Source of the DNA: Labilithrix luteola
Lineage (GTDB): Bacteria; Myxococcota_A; Polyangia; Polyangiales; Polyangiaceae
DNA length: 64,000 nucleotides
Assembly (NCBI RefSeq): GCF_001263205.1
Contig: NZ_CP012333.1
Location: 8,289,501 to 8,353,500, forward strand
Direction of reading: 5' to 3'
Part shown: positions 8,870-17,015 of the stretch, piece after piece
Numbering within the stretch: the stretch's first letter is position 1
Layout: each line of letters starts with the position of its first letter
Translations under genes and position numbers: made by a program
Notes under the pieces: generated by a model
What the model was told of the DNA's origin: nothing
Databases searched by the model: none
The model's input: only the letters and a program-made list of their open reading frames with translations

Positions 8870-9412
8870 TTACTGCTGGACGAGATCGACACGCACGTTG
8901 ATCACGTACGCGCGACTGCAGGCGTCCGACCATGCCGTCCCGCGCACGATGTAACGAGCGCCGCTGTTCGCGCCGGCGACGAAGGTGCCGAATTCTTGGT
9001 TGTCCGGGATGAGGGCGCCCGTCGTCGCCGTGGCGCCGTAGACGCCGCTCGTGTCGAGCGACCTGACGTACGAAGCGCGGATGGTTTCGGCGCCGAACAC
9101 GGAGACCTCGATGACGTCAACGCGGACGAACCCCTGGATGGGGATGTCCGGGTCGGTCGTATTGAACTTCTTGATCTGCCACGACGTCGAACCGCCCATG
9201 AACGCGCGATAGGTTCCGTCCGGCAGGGATACGGGGCTCGACGAGTGCACGGAAAACCCTTCGAACTGATGGGGGGCTCCACACGCGCTCCCCGTGGCCT
9301 GTGACCCCAATCCACCGCCGAGGGTCATGGTCACCGCCGCCTTCGCATCGGGCGCGAACGACAGCGTCGAGAGAATCGTACATGCACCGAGGAGCAGGAA
9401 GGTGGTCTTCAT
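8870..9412 (-). CDS. Small secreted protein, unknown function
   Basis: A 180-residue protein with a clear Sec signal peptide (MKTTFLLLGACTILSTLSF, cleavage after DAKA at about residue 25). The mature part is rich in Gly, Ser, Thr and aromatic residues and has two cysteines (about 44 and 166) that could form a disulphide. The pattern suggests a beta-sandwich exported protein. No family is recognised. It is flanked by the yggT remnant on one side and the start of the repeat array region on the other, so its neighbours give no hint of a role. Start choice is firm because of the signal peptide. Confidence 0.75.
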   Translation of the reverse strand: MKTTFLLLGACTILSTLSFAPDAKAAVTMTLGGGLGSQATGSACGAPHQFEGFSVHSSSPVSLPDGTYRAFMGGSTSWQIKKFNTTDPDIPIQGFVRVDVIEVSVFGAETIRASYVRSLDTSGVYGATATTGALIPDNQEFGTFVAGANSGARYIVRGTAWSDACSRAYVINVRVDLVQQ

Positions 9413-9683
9413 GCGCTCGATGTCATCGAGAGCTCGTCACGACGACAATCGGAAACACGCTCGTTCGCCGAACGCTCATCGATTGTTTAGCGTGTGCTCG
9501 TCCTCGGTCGCGCGACCACGAACGACGTGACGGGCAGGGGAAGCCTCCGGCGTCGGCGCAGTCTTCGTGGCGGGGGGGCTACTTCAGGACGGGCGGAGGG
9601 GCGTCATTGACCGCGCGGAGTCCGGTACCGGCGACGCATCCGTAGCTCGCGAAGGAGTCCTGGAGACCCGACGGAGGAACCCT

Positions 9684-10145
9684 GGAGATCCGACCGACAT
9701 TGAACTGACGCGGCAGTCCTGGAGGAGTCCTGGAGATCCGACCGACATTGAACTGGCGGTCGGTAACGGCGGTAAGGCGCCGGAGATCCGACCGGCGGTA
9801 AGGCGCCGGAGATCCGACCGACATTGAACTGCCCGGCGGTAAGGAGGAGTCCTGGAGATCCGACCGACATTGAACTGGCGGTCGGTAACGGCGGTAAGGC
9901 GCCGGAGATCCGACCGACATTGAACTGCCCGGCGGTAATAACGGCGGTAAGGCGCCGGAGATCCGACCGACATTGAACTGCCCGGCGGTAAAGGCGGTGA
10001 TGCGCCGCGGAAATCCGTAGATGGGGTTGGAGCATGCCCATAAACGGCGGTAAGGCGCCGGAGATCCGACCGACATTGAACTGCCCGGCGGTAAAGGCGG
10101 TGATGCGCCGCGGAAATCCGTAGATGGGGTTGGAGCATGCCCATA
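9684..10145. repeat. Array A of the GACCGACATTGA repeat
   Basis: Seven exact 24-base copies (GGAGATCC followed by GACCGACATTGAACTG) begin at 9684, 9732, 9808, 9854, 9904, 9957 and 10060, with a truncated eighth at 9782. Spacing is irregular. Two copies (9732, 9854) are followed by CGGTCGG, giving a 7-base stem CCGACCG/CGGTCGG with a 12-base loop, preceded by GGAG. The others are bracketed by CGCCGG and CCGGCG, also able to pair. Higher-order duplication is present: 9940-10042 is repeated without change at 10043-10145. All copies point the same way. The array stops 5 bases short of the end of yggT. There are no spacers of constant size and no cas genes. Confidence 0.9.
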
Positions 10146-10150
10146 CGCCG

Positions 10151-10486
10151 TCACGCACGCACGAGGAGACGGAGAAATCCCCGAATCAGCGCGTGCACGA
10201 TCATGTACGCGATGATCGCGATGACGACCGGCCAGACGATGCGGTGAGCCCCGTCGACCGCAGTGCTGCCCACGATCCCTCGGAAAGGAGCGAGGAACGG
10301 ATCGGTGAGAGTGCGAATGAAGGCGAAAAATCCCGAGTCTCGTGCCGCGTTGATGAACTCGAGCACGAGGCGCACGATAAGCAGCGTGTAGAGCACGCCG
10401 AAGAGGAAATTGATGACGCGACCCAAGGTAGAGACGGGGCCGCCAGGGGGATACTCGGATTCGATGAGCTCGGTTTGCGTAGGCAT
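10151..10486 (-). CDS. YggT family membrane protein
   Basis: A 111-residue YggT-family integral membrane protein. After a short polar N-terminus, one hydrophobic region spans LGRVINFLFGVLYTLLIVRL (about 20-45) and a second spans IVWPVVIAIIAYMIV (about 82-100). The loop between them has the family signature LTDPFLAPFRGIVGS. Members are small inner-membrane proteins linked to cell division, photosystem assembly or osmotic tolerance in various bacteria; no single function is established. It normally sits with cell-division or proline-biosynthesis genes, which are absent here. Its 3' end touches repeat array A, and a truncated relative lies at 8661-8792. Confidence 0.85.
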   Translation of the reverse strand: MPTQTELIESEYPPGGPVSTLGRVINFLFGVLYTLLIVRLVLEFINAARDSGFFAFIRTLTDPFLAPFRGIVGSTAVDGAHRIVWPVVIAIIAYMIVHALIRGFLRLLVRA

Positions 10487-10937
10487 GCACCATTTCGCAG
10501 CACCGTGCGTGCCAGACCGTCACGCTCCCGTGTGTGATCCCGGCCGCGCCTCTGCAGGCCAGCTGGCGGTGCGCCGCCTCCTTCGCGCCGTATGTCGAAC
10601 GCCGCCGCGATGGTGATGGTCCGAGCCCCTCGCGCGCAGGTCAGCCGAGTGTCACCCCGGGGCGCTGCCCCAACCGTCTCGTCTTGTCGTCGATGAAGTA
10701 CGCCGTTCACGTTCGCGCTGGCGTCGTGCCTTGAACGATGTCGTCCGACGATACGCGCGTGTGCGCTGTAGCAAGGGCCCTCGCCGGCATCGCTCGCCAA
10801 AATGAAGCGCGAGGAGAGAAGCGCAGTAGGTAAGGACGCCCGTCTCCTCTGGATGGTTCGCGTTGCGTGCCGACCTCGGCTCGAGCATGAGAAACGTTGT
10901 GCTCGGTTCGCGCTTCCGCTCTCTTGGCGCTGAATAA
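10487..10937. other. Noncoding stretch, nothing identified
   Basis: About 450 bases upstream of yggT. Short frames here are Arg/Pro-rich shadows. I see no repeat copy, RNA gene or terminator. It should contain the yggT promoter. Confidence 0.5.
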
Positions 10938-11098
10938 TTACGTGGCCTGAAGCGCGGAAACTGGCCTGTCGTATAGCCAGTTGCCGTTCACCTTGATCAC
11001 CGTGTTGCCATCGTCGAGGCGCGCCGGCGCCATTCCCGCCGCGCCCCCCGTGATTCGAGATCGCCAGGCAAGATCTTGAGCTTGACGACTTTTGCCAT
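10938..11098 (-). pseudogene. Small broken gene (about 53 codons, one frameshift)
   Basis: Two adjacent minus-strand frames join into a plausible small protein. The first starts at the ATG at the right end and reads MAKVVKLKILPGDLESRG. The second reads GMAPARLDDGNTVIKV then NGNWLYDRPVSALQAT and a TAA stop. They are offset by one base at a run of six G (six C on the plus strand near 11043-11048), and the total span of 161 bases is one short of 54 codons. The composition is protein-like in each part and not in the other frames. I do not recognise the family. A sequencing error in the homopolymer is possible, in which case the gene is intact. The 270 bases between here and the transposase gene show nothing else. 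Confidence 0.35.
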
Positions 11099-11370
11099 GA
11101 GCTGATCGGCGGGGCACTCACGACATCGGGCCTTGTCGGACCGCATTCGGGAAGGTGAGCGGCGACGGGAGACTCTCACTCTACGGTCCTCGACGATCTC
11201 GGTTGGACTCGGACTCGCCAATGCTCGCAGCGACATTGATTGCGCAAGCGAGACGACGCGACGCGGCTCACAGCGAGAGCGTATGAACTTCACGATCCGA
11301 CTGTCGTGAAACTGCCGTTCGCGCGAGGTTCTGGCCGACGCCGTTGCCATCGCGCATCAGTGCGTAGACC

Positions 11371-12336
11371 TCAGCTCGCTCTCTTTTGGGGAATGCAGGA
11401 GGCTTCGAGGCTTATCGTCGTCACGCCGAGGAGCCAGCCGGGCAAGAGCTCTCGCGCCCACCGCCATGTGCCCGGCGGGAAACAAACACCGGCGACGCCC
11501 TTCTTCAGTGCATCGAGCGCGCGCCGATAGAGCTCGTGAAACTGCTTCCTCTCGGCGCGCGCTTTCTTTGCCATCTCCGCGTTACCCCCGGTAGCAAAGC
11601 TCGGATTTCGCGAGCGGAAGGGATTGGGGCTATTCGAGCGCCGCGTGAACGGAATTCTGCACAACTTCGCAGCGCTCGTTTTCACGAAGCGGCCGGCACT
11701 TCGCGCGGCCGCGCGAGCAGACGCGATGGCCTCGCGCACCGACGAAACGAGCACCTCTTTGGCGCGCGCGCCGAAGGCTTCGATCAGCGCCGGTGGCATC
11801 GTGATCGGTATCGTGACGCGCTCCGGCCAATTGGGGTTATTGGGGTCAAAGTAAACCGAAGGTCGCTCGACCTCGATGACGCGCTGTCCAATATCGTTGA
11901 CGGAAACGGTAACCCCAGGCCAGTCGTCGGGATCTTCGACCAGCCCCGCTTCGACCACATTGGCAAGCGTGTATCCGATTTCCTTCAGCACGGCCTCGGC
12001 GCCATGTAGCTCCACGCAGCTATCAGAAGCGCGTTGAAAGACTTCCTCGGGCCATCCACGATGAGCCTTGAGCGCGTTGGCGACCAACCGATTGCGATCA
12101 CGTTTGAATGCCGGCAACACGCCCCGGACGTCCGTGAGCACCTCGTGAAGATGCGTCGAGAGCATTTGGGCGGCATGAAGCTCCATACCAAACTTCGCGG
12201 CCATGACTCCCGTGGAGTACCAATAGATCTGTTGCGTCGTACCATCTTCGTCCGGTCGCAGGAGGTAGTGCCGGCGCGTAACGCGGCGAGTGATGAACCA
12301 CGTAACTCCTGGGCGGATGCAGCGAGGAAGCGACAT
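11371..12336 (-). CDS. RAYT-like Y1 (HUH) transposase
   Basis: A 321-residue protein of the REP-associated tyrosine transposase / IS200-like Y1 group. The N-terminal half shows PGVTWFITRRVTRRHYLL (about 9-26), the metal-binding HUH motif STHLHEVLTDV with His62 and His64, the segment AHRGWPEEVF, and the helix GYTLANVVEAGLV carrying the candidate catalytic Tyr122. The C-terminal 170 residues (from DWPGVTVSVND) are an extension beyond the usual RAYT length, with YFDPNNPNWPERV typical of a variant I associate with Myxococcota. The frame is open further upstream, but those codons cross repeat copies at 12499-12540, so the ATG at the start of the conserved domain was chosen. No second transposition gene or clear IS ends are visible. 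Arrays of the same repeat lie on both sides. Domesticated RAYT rather than IS is favoured. Confidence 0.8.
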   Translation of the reverse strand: MSLPRCIRPGVTWFITRRVTRRHYLLRPDEDGTTQQIYWYSTGVMAAKFGMELHAAQMLSTHLHEVLTDVRGVLPAFKRDRNRLVANALKAHRGWPEEVFQRASDSCVELHGAEAVLKEIGYTLANVVEAGLVEDPDDWPGVTVSVNDIGQRVIEVERPSVYFDPNNPNWPERVTIPITMPPALIEAFGARAKEVLVSSVREAIASARAAARSAGRFVKTSAAKLCRIPFTRRSNSPNPFRSRNPSFATGGNAEMAKKARAERKQFHELYRRALDALKKGVAGVCFPPGTWRWARELLPGWLLGVTTISLEASCIPQKRAS

Positions 12337-12498
12337 CCCACGCGCTCCAGCACGCGGCGTGCCGAGATTCAGTTCGGTTTTCTTGTGCAGATTCCGAAGG
12401 TGACTCTGGCCGTGCCAGTTTTCCCGATGGCCCGGGCCAGTTGGGGGCTCTGCGCATGACGCCATTGCGAACGGCCGGATACTCTTGTTCACGCAGGC

Positions 12499-12603
12499 CA
12501 ATGTCGGTCGGTTCTCGGTCCAGCCAACGTCGGTCGGTTCTGTCCTCGCCGCGCACTGTCGGTCACTTTGTCCGTCCAGCCTCAATGTCAGTCAGGTCTC
12601 GGT
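12499..12603. repeat. Array B of the GACCGACATTGA repeat, upstream of the transposase gene
   Basis: Four copies on the minus strand, seen here as CAATGTCGGTCGGTTC. They begin at 12499 (exact), 12525 (CAACGTCGG), 12554 (CACTGTCGGTCA) and 12583 (CAATGTCAGTCAGG), spaced 26, 29 and 29 bases. They decay in one direction, away from the transposase gene. Orientation is opposite to array A, so the transposase region is bracketed by inverted copies. Confidence 0.85.
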
Positions 12604-12645
12604 AGTGAGCTATTCGCCATGGCCGAAGGTGCGACCGGATGGTCA

Positions 12646-14043
12646 TCAGAAGAATTGGTACACGCCGAGGCTCAGTTGGAAGCTGTGCATGTTGGGCGTC
12701 GGCGTGGCGGGGCCGAAAAGCGGTTGTTCGGCAACAGTCACGGCGCGCAACGTCGACTCGAGCGGAATTGCGAAGTCAACGCGGGCACCCGTGCCGACGA
12801 ACTTCGGTACGAGTACGCGCAGGCCGGCACCCACCGACAGTGCCGTGCCGGGCGTACCGGATGGTGAGCGCGCGGCGATGGCGTCCGTGAAGACGGCGGG
12901 CATCAACGCCAGCCACGTCGAATCGAAGGCGACGAAGCGTAGCTCGACGTTCGTGAGCGCGTAGGCTTGCGTGCGCACGAAGTTGTCCGGAAAGCCACGG
13001 ATGAAATCCAGCCCTCCGGCATAGAGCTCGAGCTGTTCGGGGACGTGGTCGATGCCCGCGGCGCGTACACGTGTCGCAAGGTTCCATCGACGACCGAACA
13101 TCGCGAAAGCAAGTACCTCAGCCACGAAGGAGACATAGGTCCCCTCGTCCTGACCCCAATTGAAGCCGAGGCCAGGACGGAGCTCGAGTCTCGCTCCTCG
13201 CTGGCGCAGTCGGACGGTGTCGACACGGCCGATGCGGAAACTCGGTTCGACGAGGACCGTGTTCGTCTCCGGAGGATAGAACGCTGTGCCGTGGGTGGGG
13301 GGAACGAACCGATCGGCGAATATGCTTACGCGGAGTCCAGCGCGTATGCGATCTTCGAACGTTAGCCGGTCGACCTCGACCGAGCCGAGCGTGCGTTGGT
13401 CGGAAAAGCCGGGGCGCGGACGGACGAGGCGCTCGCCTTTGACGAAGAGATCCGTGCGTGTTCCGAGGAAGCGCGGATCGTGGAACATGGCCCGTCCGCC
13501 GTGGAGGCCTTGGAAGTTCTGGTATTCCGCCGCGGCGTCGAGGAAGCGGCCGGCTACGTTGTTGTCGGTTGCGCCAACGTCGAAATAGAACGCCCCTCCA
13601 CCGGAGCCGAAGTCGAAAATCGGAATGAGGGTCCACTTGTCTTCGATACGCAAGACGAGCACGTTGCGCTCCGCGTCGCGGACCACGTGCGCATCGACGT
13701 GCGCGAAGATGGCGGTGTTCCACAGTCGTGCGACGGCGAGATCGAACGCGTGCTGGTCGATGACGTCGCCCTCGACGAACCCGAGCTCTCGTCGAACGAC
13801 GAAGGGTTTCGTCCTAGCGAGTCCTTCGATGCGGATTTCGTCGATTCGTGCGGGTAGCGCGAGCGGCTGGCCGGGGACTTGCGCATGAGCCGGCGTCTCC
13901 GCGTCAGCTGTGGATCCCCAGAGCGACCACGCGAGAAGCAGTCCGAGCGCGAAGGCGCGCGCGAGCGCGTTCCGCCTCTTCCGAGTCCACACGCAGACCG
14001 AGTCATTCGCGGCCGCCAGAGGAACAGTGCCGATGCTCCTCAC
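12646..14043 (-). CDS. Omp85/BamA-like outer-membrane protein with one POTRA domain
   Basis: A 465-residue protein with a signal anchor or peptide (ALARAFALGLLLAWSLWG, about 27-44). A single POTRA-like domain follows (about 60-125: PARIDEIRIEGLARTKPFVV, FDLAVARLWNTAIFAHVDA, NVLVLRIEDKW), and then a long beta-barrel region with alternating hydrophobic strands. The chain ends YQFF, the terminal aromatic signature recognised by the outer-membrane assembly machine. The barrel includes GGLDFIRGFPDN, matching the VRGF-type motif of loop 6 in Omp85 proteins. The role is probably insertion or secretion of a surface protein, or a dedicated porin; BamA itself has five POTRA domains, so this is a paralogue. 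It sits between repeat arrays B and C and stands alone. Confidence 0.85.
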   Translation of the reverse strand: MRSIGTVPLAAANDSVCVWTRKRRNALARAFALGLLLAWSLWGSTADAETPAHAQVPGQPLALPARIDEIRIEGLARTKPFVVRRELGFVEGDVIDQHAFDLAVARLWNTAIFAHVDAHVVRDAERNVLVLRIEDKWTLIPIFDFGSGGGAFYFDVGATDNNVAGRFLDAAAEYQNFQGLHGGRAMFHDPRFLGTRTDLFVKGERLVRPRPGFSDQRTLGSVEVDRLTFEDRIRAGLRVSIFADRFVPPTHGTAFYPPETNTVLVEPSFRIGRVDTVRLRQRGARLELRPGLGFNWGQDEGTYVSFVAEVLAFAMFGRRWNLATRVRAAGIDHVPEQLELYAGGLDFIRGFPDNFVRTQAYALTNVELRFVAFDSTWLALMPAVFTDAIAARSPSGTPGTALSVGAGLRVLVPKFVGTGARVDFAIPLESTLRAVTVAEQPLFGPATPTPNMHSFQLSLGVYQFF

Positions 14044-14200
14044 GACGCCGCCAATCTAAGTCATCGCGGGACGCGGGACATGTGGCGGTTCTCACGGGGC
14101 AAAATCTCGCAGGACGCTCCCTAAGCCGATGGACCGCGCTCACGCCTGGAAGACAAGTCCACCTGCGCCAGGGGACCCCTGTCGCCCACCAGGGCAGGGC

Positions 14201-14400
14201 TCAATGTCGGTCGGTTCTCCGGTCGGAATGCCGCACCAGGGCAGGGCTCAATGTCGGTCGGTTCTCCGATCGGAATGCCGCAGTTGACGCAGTAGCCCTC
14301 AATGTCGGTCGGTTCTAATGTCGCAATGTCGCAATGTCGGTCGGTTCTAATGTCGCAATGTCGGTCGGTTCTAATGTCGCAATGTCGGTCAGTTCTCCAC
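14201..14400. repeat. Array C of the GACCGACATTGA repeat
   Basis: Six copies on the minus strand (here TCAATGTCGGTCGGTTCT) begin near 14201, 14248, 14299, 14332, 14356 and 14380. The last three have a strict 24-base period, the unit being the 16-base copy plus TAATGTCG, with an extra 8-base CAATGTCG before them. The first two are embedded in a 47-base repeat that also contains ACCAGGGCAGGGC and a downstream CGGAATGCCGCA. Read on the minus strand the copies are GGAGAACCGACCGACATTGA, 19 of 20 bases identical to the array A unit. The array abuts the broken DUF1592-like gene. Confidence 0.9.
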
Positions 14401-14952
14401 TTCCGAATGTCGCCGATCCCTCTTCGAACGTGGCGAAGAGCGAATCGACTTCGGCGGCGTCGAGCGGTCTGCGATAGGCGCGTTTCCCGAACGTCGAAAT
14501 GAACTGTCTTGCGCATTGCGAAGCATCGGACTTGCTCGGATCGCAGGGAAGGAGCTTTGCGACGTTCGCCGCGGCGGCGAGCTGTTCGGCCGCGTCCATG
14601 TACTGAGACGCAAGCTCGAGAGAGAGACTCCTCGTTCGGTGGCGTTGTTGTCGAATCCGTAGAACACCTCTTCTGCCGGGAACGAGCTGGCGGGGGAGCT
14701 CGCGTCTCCGAGCAGATCAAGCACGGTATTCTCGTATTCGAAGCGCGTCAGGCGACGCGAAGACGACCGGCCCGCGTACGTCGTGCTGCAGTTCGGTCCG
14801 TCTCCACCCGACGCACCGTTTCCATCGGTCCCGTCGCCGGAGCGGCCACGGCGATCCTCCGTCGAGAGGTCGTTGCCACAACCCGCGACCACCACTGCGC
14901 TCGTGACGAGGAGCACGGCGAACGACAACAGCGACGGTAGCTCGTACCTCAT
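14395..14952 (-). pseudogene. DUF1592-like lipoprotein gene, frameshifted and truncated
   Basis: The first frame encodes a lipoprotein signal (SAVVVAGCGND) and then SSRRLTRFEYENTVLDLLGD, SFPAEEVFYGFDNNATERGV. A second frame continues with YMDAAEQLAAAANVAKLLPC and QFISTFGKRAYRRPLDAAEV. Joined, these match the N-terminal order of the DUF1587/DUF1592 cytochrome-associated proteins of Planctomycetes and Myxococcota, which are normally 500 residues or more. The frames meet in a CT-repeat tract near 14625-14632 that has two extra bases. The coding sequence then stops being recognisable at FEEGSATFGSGE, exactly where repeat array C begins (about 14395). Two independent lesions mean it is dead. About two thirds of the expected gene is missing. 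Confidence 0.8.
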
Positions 14953-15151
14953 GGACCTCTCCTCCACGCCCGTTCGCATCCGTGGAATGCGTCAACGACG
15001 GCGCGAGACCCAAAGCACTCGGCGAGCCGCTCTCGAGGAGCGCCGCGAGGGTACTCAAGCCCGCGTTAATTCGAAGGCGAGCGTGAAGGGGGCCGTGTCG
15101 CTCGAGAAGGCAACGTTCTCCAGCCGGGGCCGGAGAACGATCCGTTCCAAA

Positions 15152-16045
15152 TCACGGCACGACAAGGCCCGCCAGATCGTCGAAGCGGAACGTCAGCGGA
15201 GTGGGCGACGCCGTGGAATAGAGACCGCCCACGGCGAACACGACGGAATCGGCTCCGGAGATGCCGTCCCATGTCGACAGAGGGACGTCCGCGAGCGAAA
15301 CCTCGCCGTCGCGTGAAAGCGTGGCCTTCCAACTCGAACCCGCGCGTGTGAGGTCCATCTTGAGGCGCGTCCAGGTGCCGAGTTGGACGCGACGATTCTG
15401 GGGCACGGAGTGCGCGACCGATGCTGGCGGAGCGCTCGTGAAGGTCTGTTCGATGAGGAGATCGCTGGCGCCGACGTCGACCACTGCTTCGTAGCGATTC
15501 GAACCCTGGACGATGGCGATGCTCGCGGCGCTGATGCTCGCGGACGCCACTTCGTCCAGGCGAATCGCCCATTCCAGGACCACCTGATGTGGCAGCGTCG
15601 TGACGTTCATCGTCATCGTCCGATAGGCCTGCGCATCCCCATCCGTCGTGCTCGGCCCGAGGTCGATCCTCAGCGCATTCGGCGCCGACAGCGCTGCGTT
15701 GGAGTCGATCGTATCGACGCCGCCTCCATGCCGGGTGACAGGCAAGGGCGGCCTCGAAGGGACATCGAAGTCCTCGCAGAACGTCGAGTCCGTCCGGCTC
15801 GCGCAGAACGGCCCAGCGTCTGCATCGGGGCTGCCCGTATCCACCCCCGCGTCCATGCCGCTGTCCACGCCAGCATCCACGCCCGTCTCCGTCGAGCTCG
15901 TGTTCGCCCCGTCGTCACCCCCATCGCCGGCGGCGGCCGAAGGTGGTTCGGAGAACCCATCGAGGGAGGTCAACGAGCAGCTCGCGAGGGCCGCGCCGCA
16001 AACGACGAGCGCGATGCTTCGCGAAAAGCGAGCCATGGCCATCAT
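15152..16045 (-). CDS. Lipoprotein with a probable concanavalin/LamG-like domain
   Basis: A predicted lipoprotein of about 297 residues: signal SIALVVCGAALASC followed by a Ser/Ala/Asp linker with the repeats DAGVDSGMDAGVDTG. The C-terminal 200 residues resemble a jelly-roll lectin/laminin-G-like domain: FCEDFD, APNALRID, VVLEWAIRLDE, GTWTRLKMDLT, ADSVVFAVGG. Such domains bind carbohydrates or act in adhesion; the ligand is unknown. Three start codons (16045, 16042 and 16036) are nearly equivalent, and longer frames upstream are rejected because the signal would be buried. Genes on either side run in the opposite direction or are broken, so it is a single-gene unit. Confidence 0.75.
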   Translation of the reverse strand: MMAMARFSRSIALVVCGAALASCSLTSLDGFSEPPSAAAGDGGDDGANTSSTETGVDAGVDSGMDAGVDTGSPDADAGPFCASRTDSTFCEDFDVPSRPPLPVTRHGGGVDTIDSNAALSAPNALRIDLGPSTTDGDAQAYRTMTMNVTTLPHQVVLEWAIRLDEVASASISAASIAIVQGSNRYEAVVDVGASDLLIEQTFTSAPPASVAHSVPQNRRVQLGTWTRLKMDLTRAGSSWKATLSRDGEVSLADVPLSTWDGISGADSVVFAVGGLYSTASPTPLTFRFDDLAGLVVP

Positions 16046-16423
16046 TGCGATCGAAACAGCGTGTGGCCGAGAGGTCAAGCGCCCCTCGCCACGCCCCTCA
16101 CCACCCAGCACATGGCTCTTGACCAAGCTCGAAGCGCGCTTGGTTCACGACGACCACGCTCGCACGCGCAGCAGCATGGGCACCACGTCGTTCGGCAAAC
16201 GCGCGGCCGCGTCGGGTTCCGAACGCCGTCGACGCCTATGCACGAGTGCTCTCGCGAGCGTCGCGCGAGTCTCGCCATCCGATGTGTCAGGTTTAGGGAC
16301 CTTGTCGCGGAGTCGCGTCATGCGGACGCGGCGTCCTTCGGCGACGCTCTTCGCGCAGACGTGGGCGTTTGTTGCAACGACGTCCCTTACCGTGCGGCGC
16401 GGACACAGGTAACGTGGCGCGTG
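16046..16423. other. Intergenic region between divergent genes, nothing identified
   Basis: Separates the minus-strand lipoprotein gene from the plus-strand isomerase gene and should contain both promoters. No convincing promoter, repeat or RNA was found. Confidence 0.5.
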
Positions 16424-16915
16424 ATGAAGATCGAAAAGGGCTCGCTGGTGCAATGTGAGTACGAGCTTCGCGTCGTGGGCGGCGAAGTTCTCGAGTCGTC
16501 GAGCAAGACCGGGCCGATCTCCTATGTCCACGGGCGAGGAAAAATGCTTGCCGCCCTCGAGGAGCGCCTCGTCGGAATGAGTGTTGGTGAAGAGCGAAAA
16601 GGCAAGCTCTCGGGCTCGTCCCTCAGCACCGGCGTACCCGACGTCGCCGTTCCGCGCTCGCTCTTCCCGAAGGACGCACCCGTCGCGGTTGGCAGCCGTT
16701 TCGAGGCGAAGGATCCCAAGGGCCGTCCGCTGCAGCTCGAGGTGAAGAAGGTCGACAAGGACACGGTGACCGCCCGCGCCATCCACCCGCTCGAGGGCAA
16801 GGAGCTCGAATACCGTGTGAAGGTTCTCTCCGTGCGCAAGCCGCCGCCCGTCCCGGCGAGCTCCGCGGCCGTCCTCGACGCGGACGACCTGGAGATTGTC
16901 GAACCGTCGCCGTAA
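16424..16915 (+). CDS. FKBP-type peptidyl-prolyl isomerase (SlyD-like)
   Basis: A 163-residue protein beginning MKIEKGSLVQCEYELRV, which fits the SlyD-type FKBP N-terminus. ISYVHGRGKMLAALEERLVG matches the catalytic FKBP segment (HG.G.....LE..L.G), and VGEERKGKL follows. A flap-like insert (about 65-120) replaces the central part as in SlyD. The protein has no signal peptide, so it is cytoplasmic. It would catalyse cis-trans isomerisation of proline peptide bonds and act as a folding chaperone. The His-rich metal-binding tail of enterobacterial SlyD is absent; the tail here is acidic (DADDLEIVEPSP). A strong terminator follows 60 bases on, making a monocistronic unit. Confidence 0.85.
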   Translation: MKIEKGSLVQCEYELRVVGGEVLESSSKTGPISYVHGRGKMLAALEERLVGMSVGEERKGKLSGSSLSTGVPDVAVPRSLFPKDAPVAVGSRFEAKDPKGRPLQLEVKKVDKDTVTARAIHPLEGKELEYRVKVLSVRKPPPVPASSAAVLDADDLEIVEPSP

Positions 16916-16978
16916 GGCTACACGCGAGGACGTTCTCCGGAGGGAGGCCGTAGAACGATCGACTCTCGATGGCATGAC

Positions 16979-17015
16979 GCCGGCTCGCCTCGTCGACGCG
17001 AGCCGGCACTTTTTT
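16979..17015 (+). terminator. Rho-independent terminator after the FKBP gene
   Basis: A perfect 10-base stem GCCGGCTCGC/GCGAGCCGGC with a 9-base loop is followed after two bases by six T. It is the cleanest intrinsic terminator in the window. The remaining 210 bases up to the next gene start show nothing else. Confidence 0.92.

Noticed and set aside
9684..10145. CRISPR array
   Set aside because: The 24-base repeat has irregular gaps, gaps that are themselves repeats, and no leader or cas genes. The same unit occurs elsewhere in the window in other orientations.
9579..10523. Long open frames across array A with repeated PTDIEL/SMSVGS words
   Set aside because: These are the repeat read in several frames on both strands. 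No start signal or conserved protein is seen.
9684..12603. Complete insertion sequence with the arrays as terminal repeats
   Set aside because: Arrays A and B are inverted but multi-copy and unequal. yggT and a broken small gene lie inside, and no target duplication is visible.
14201..14400. CRISPR-like array with 24-base period
   Set aside because: The intervals between copies are 8-base fillers or repeated tracts, too short and too similar to be spacers.
14121..14720. Open frame with repeated HCDIRTDR words across array C
   Set aside because: Translation of the array only; it covers the pseudogene remainder in the wrong frame.
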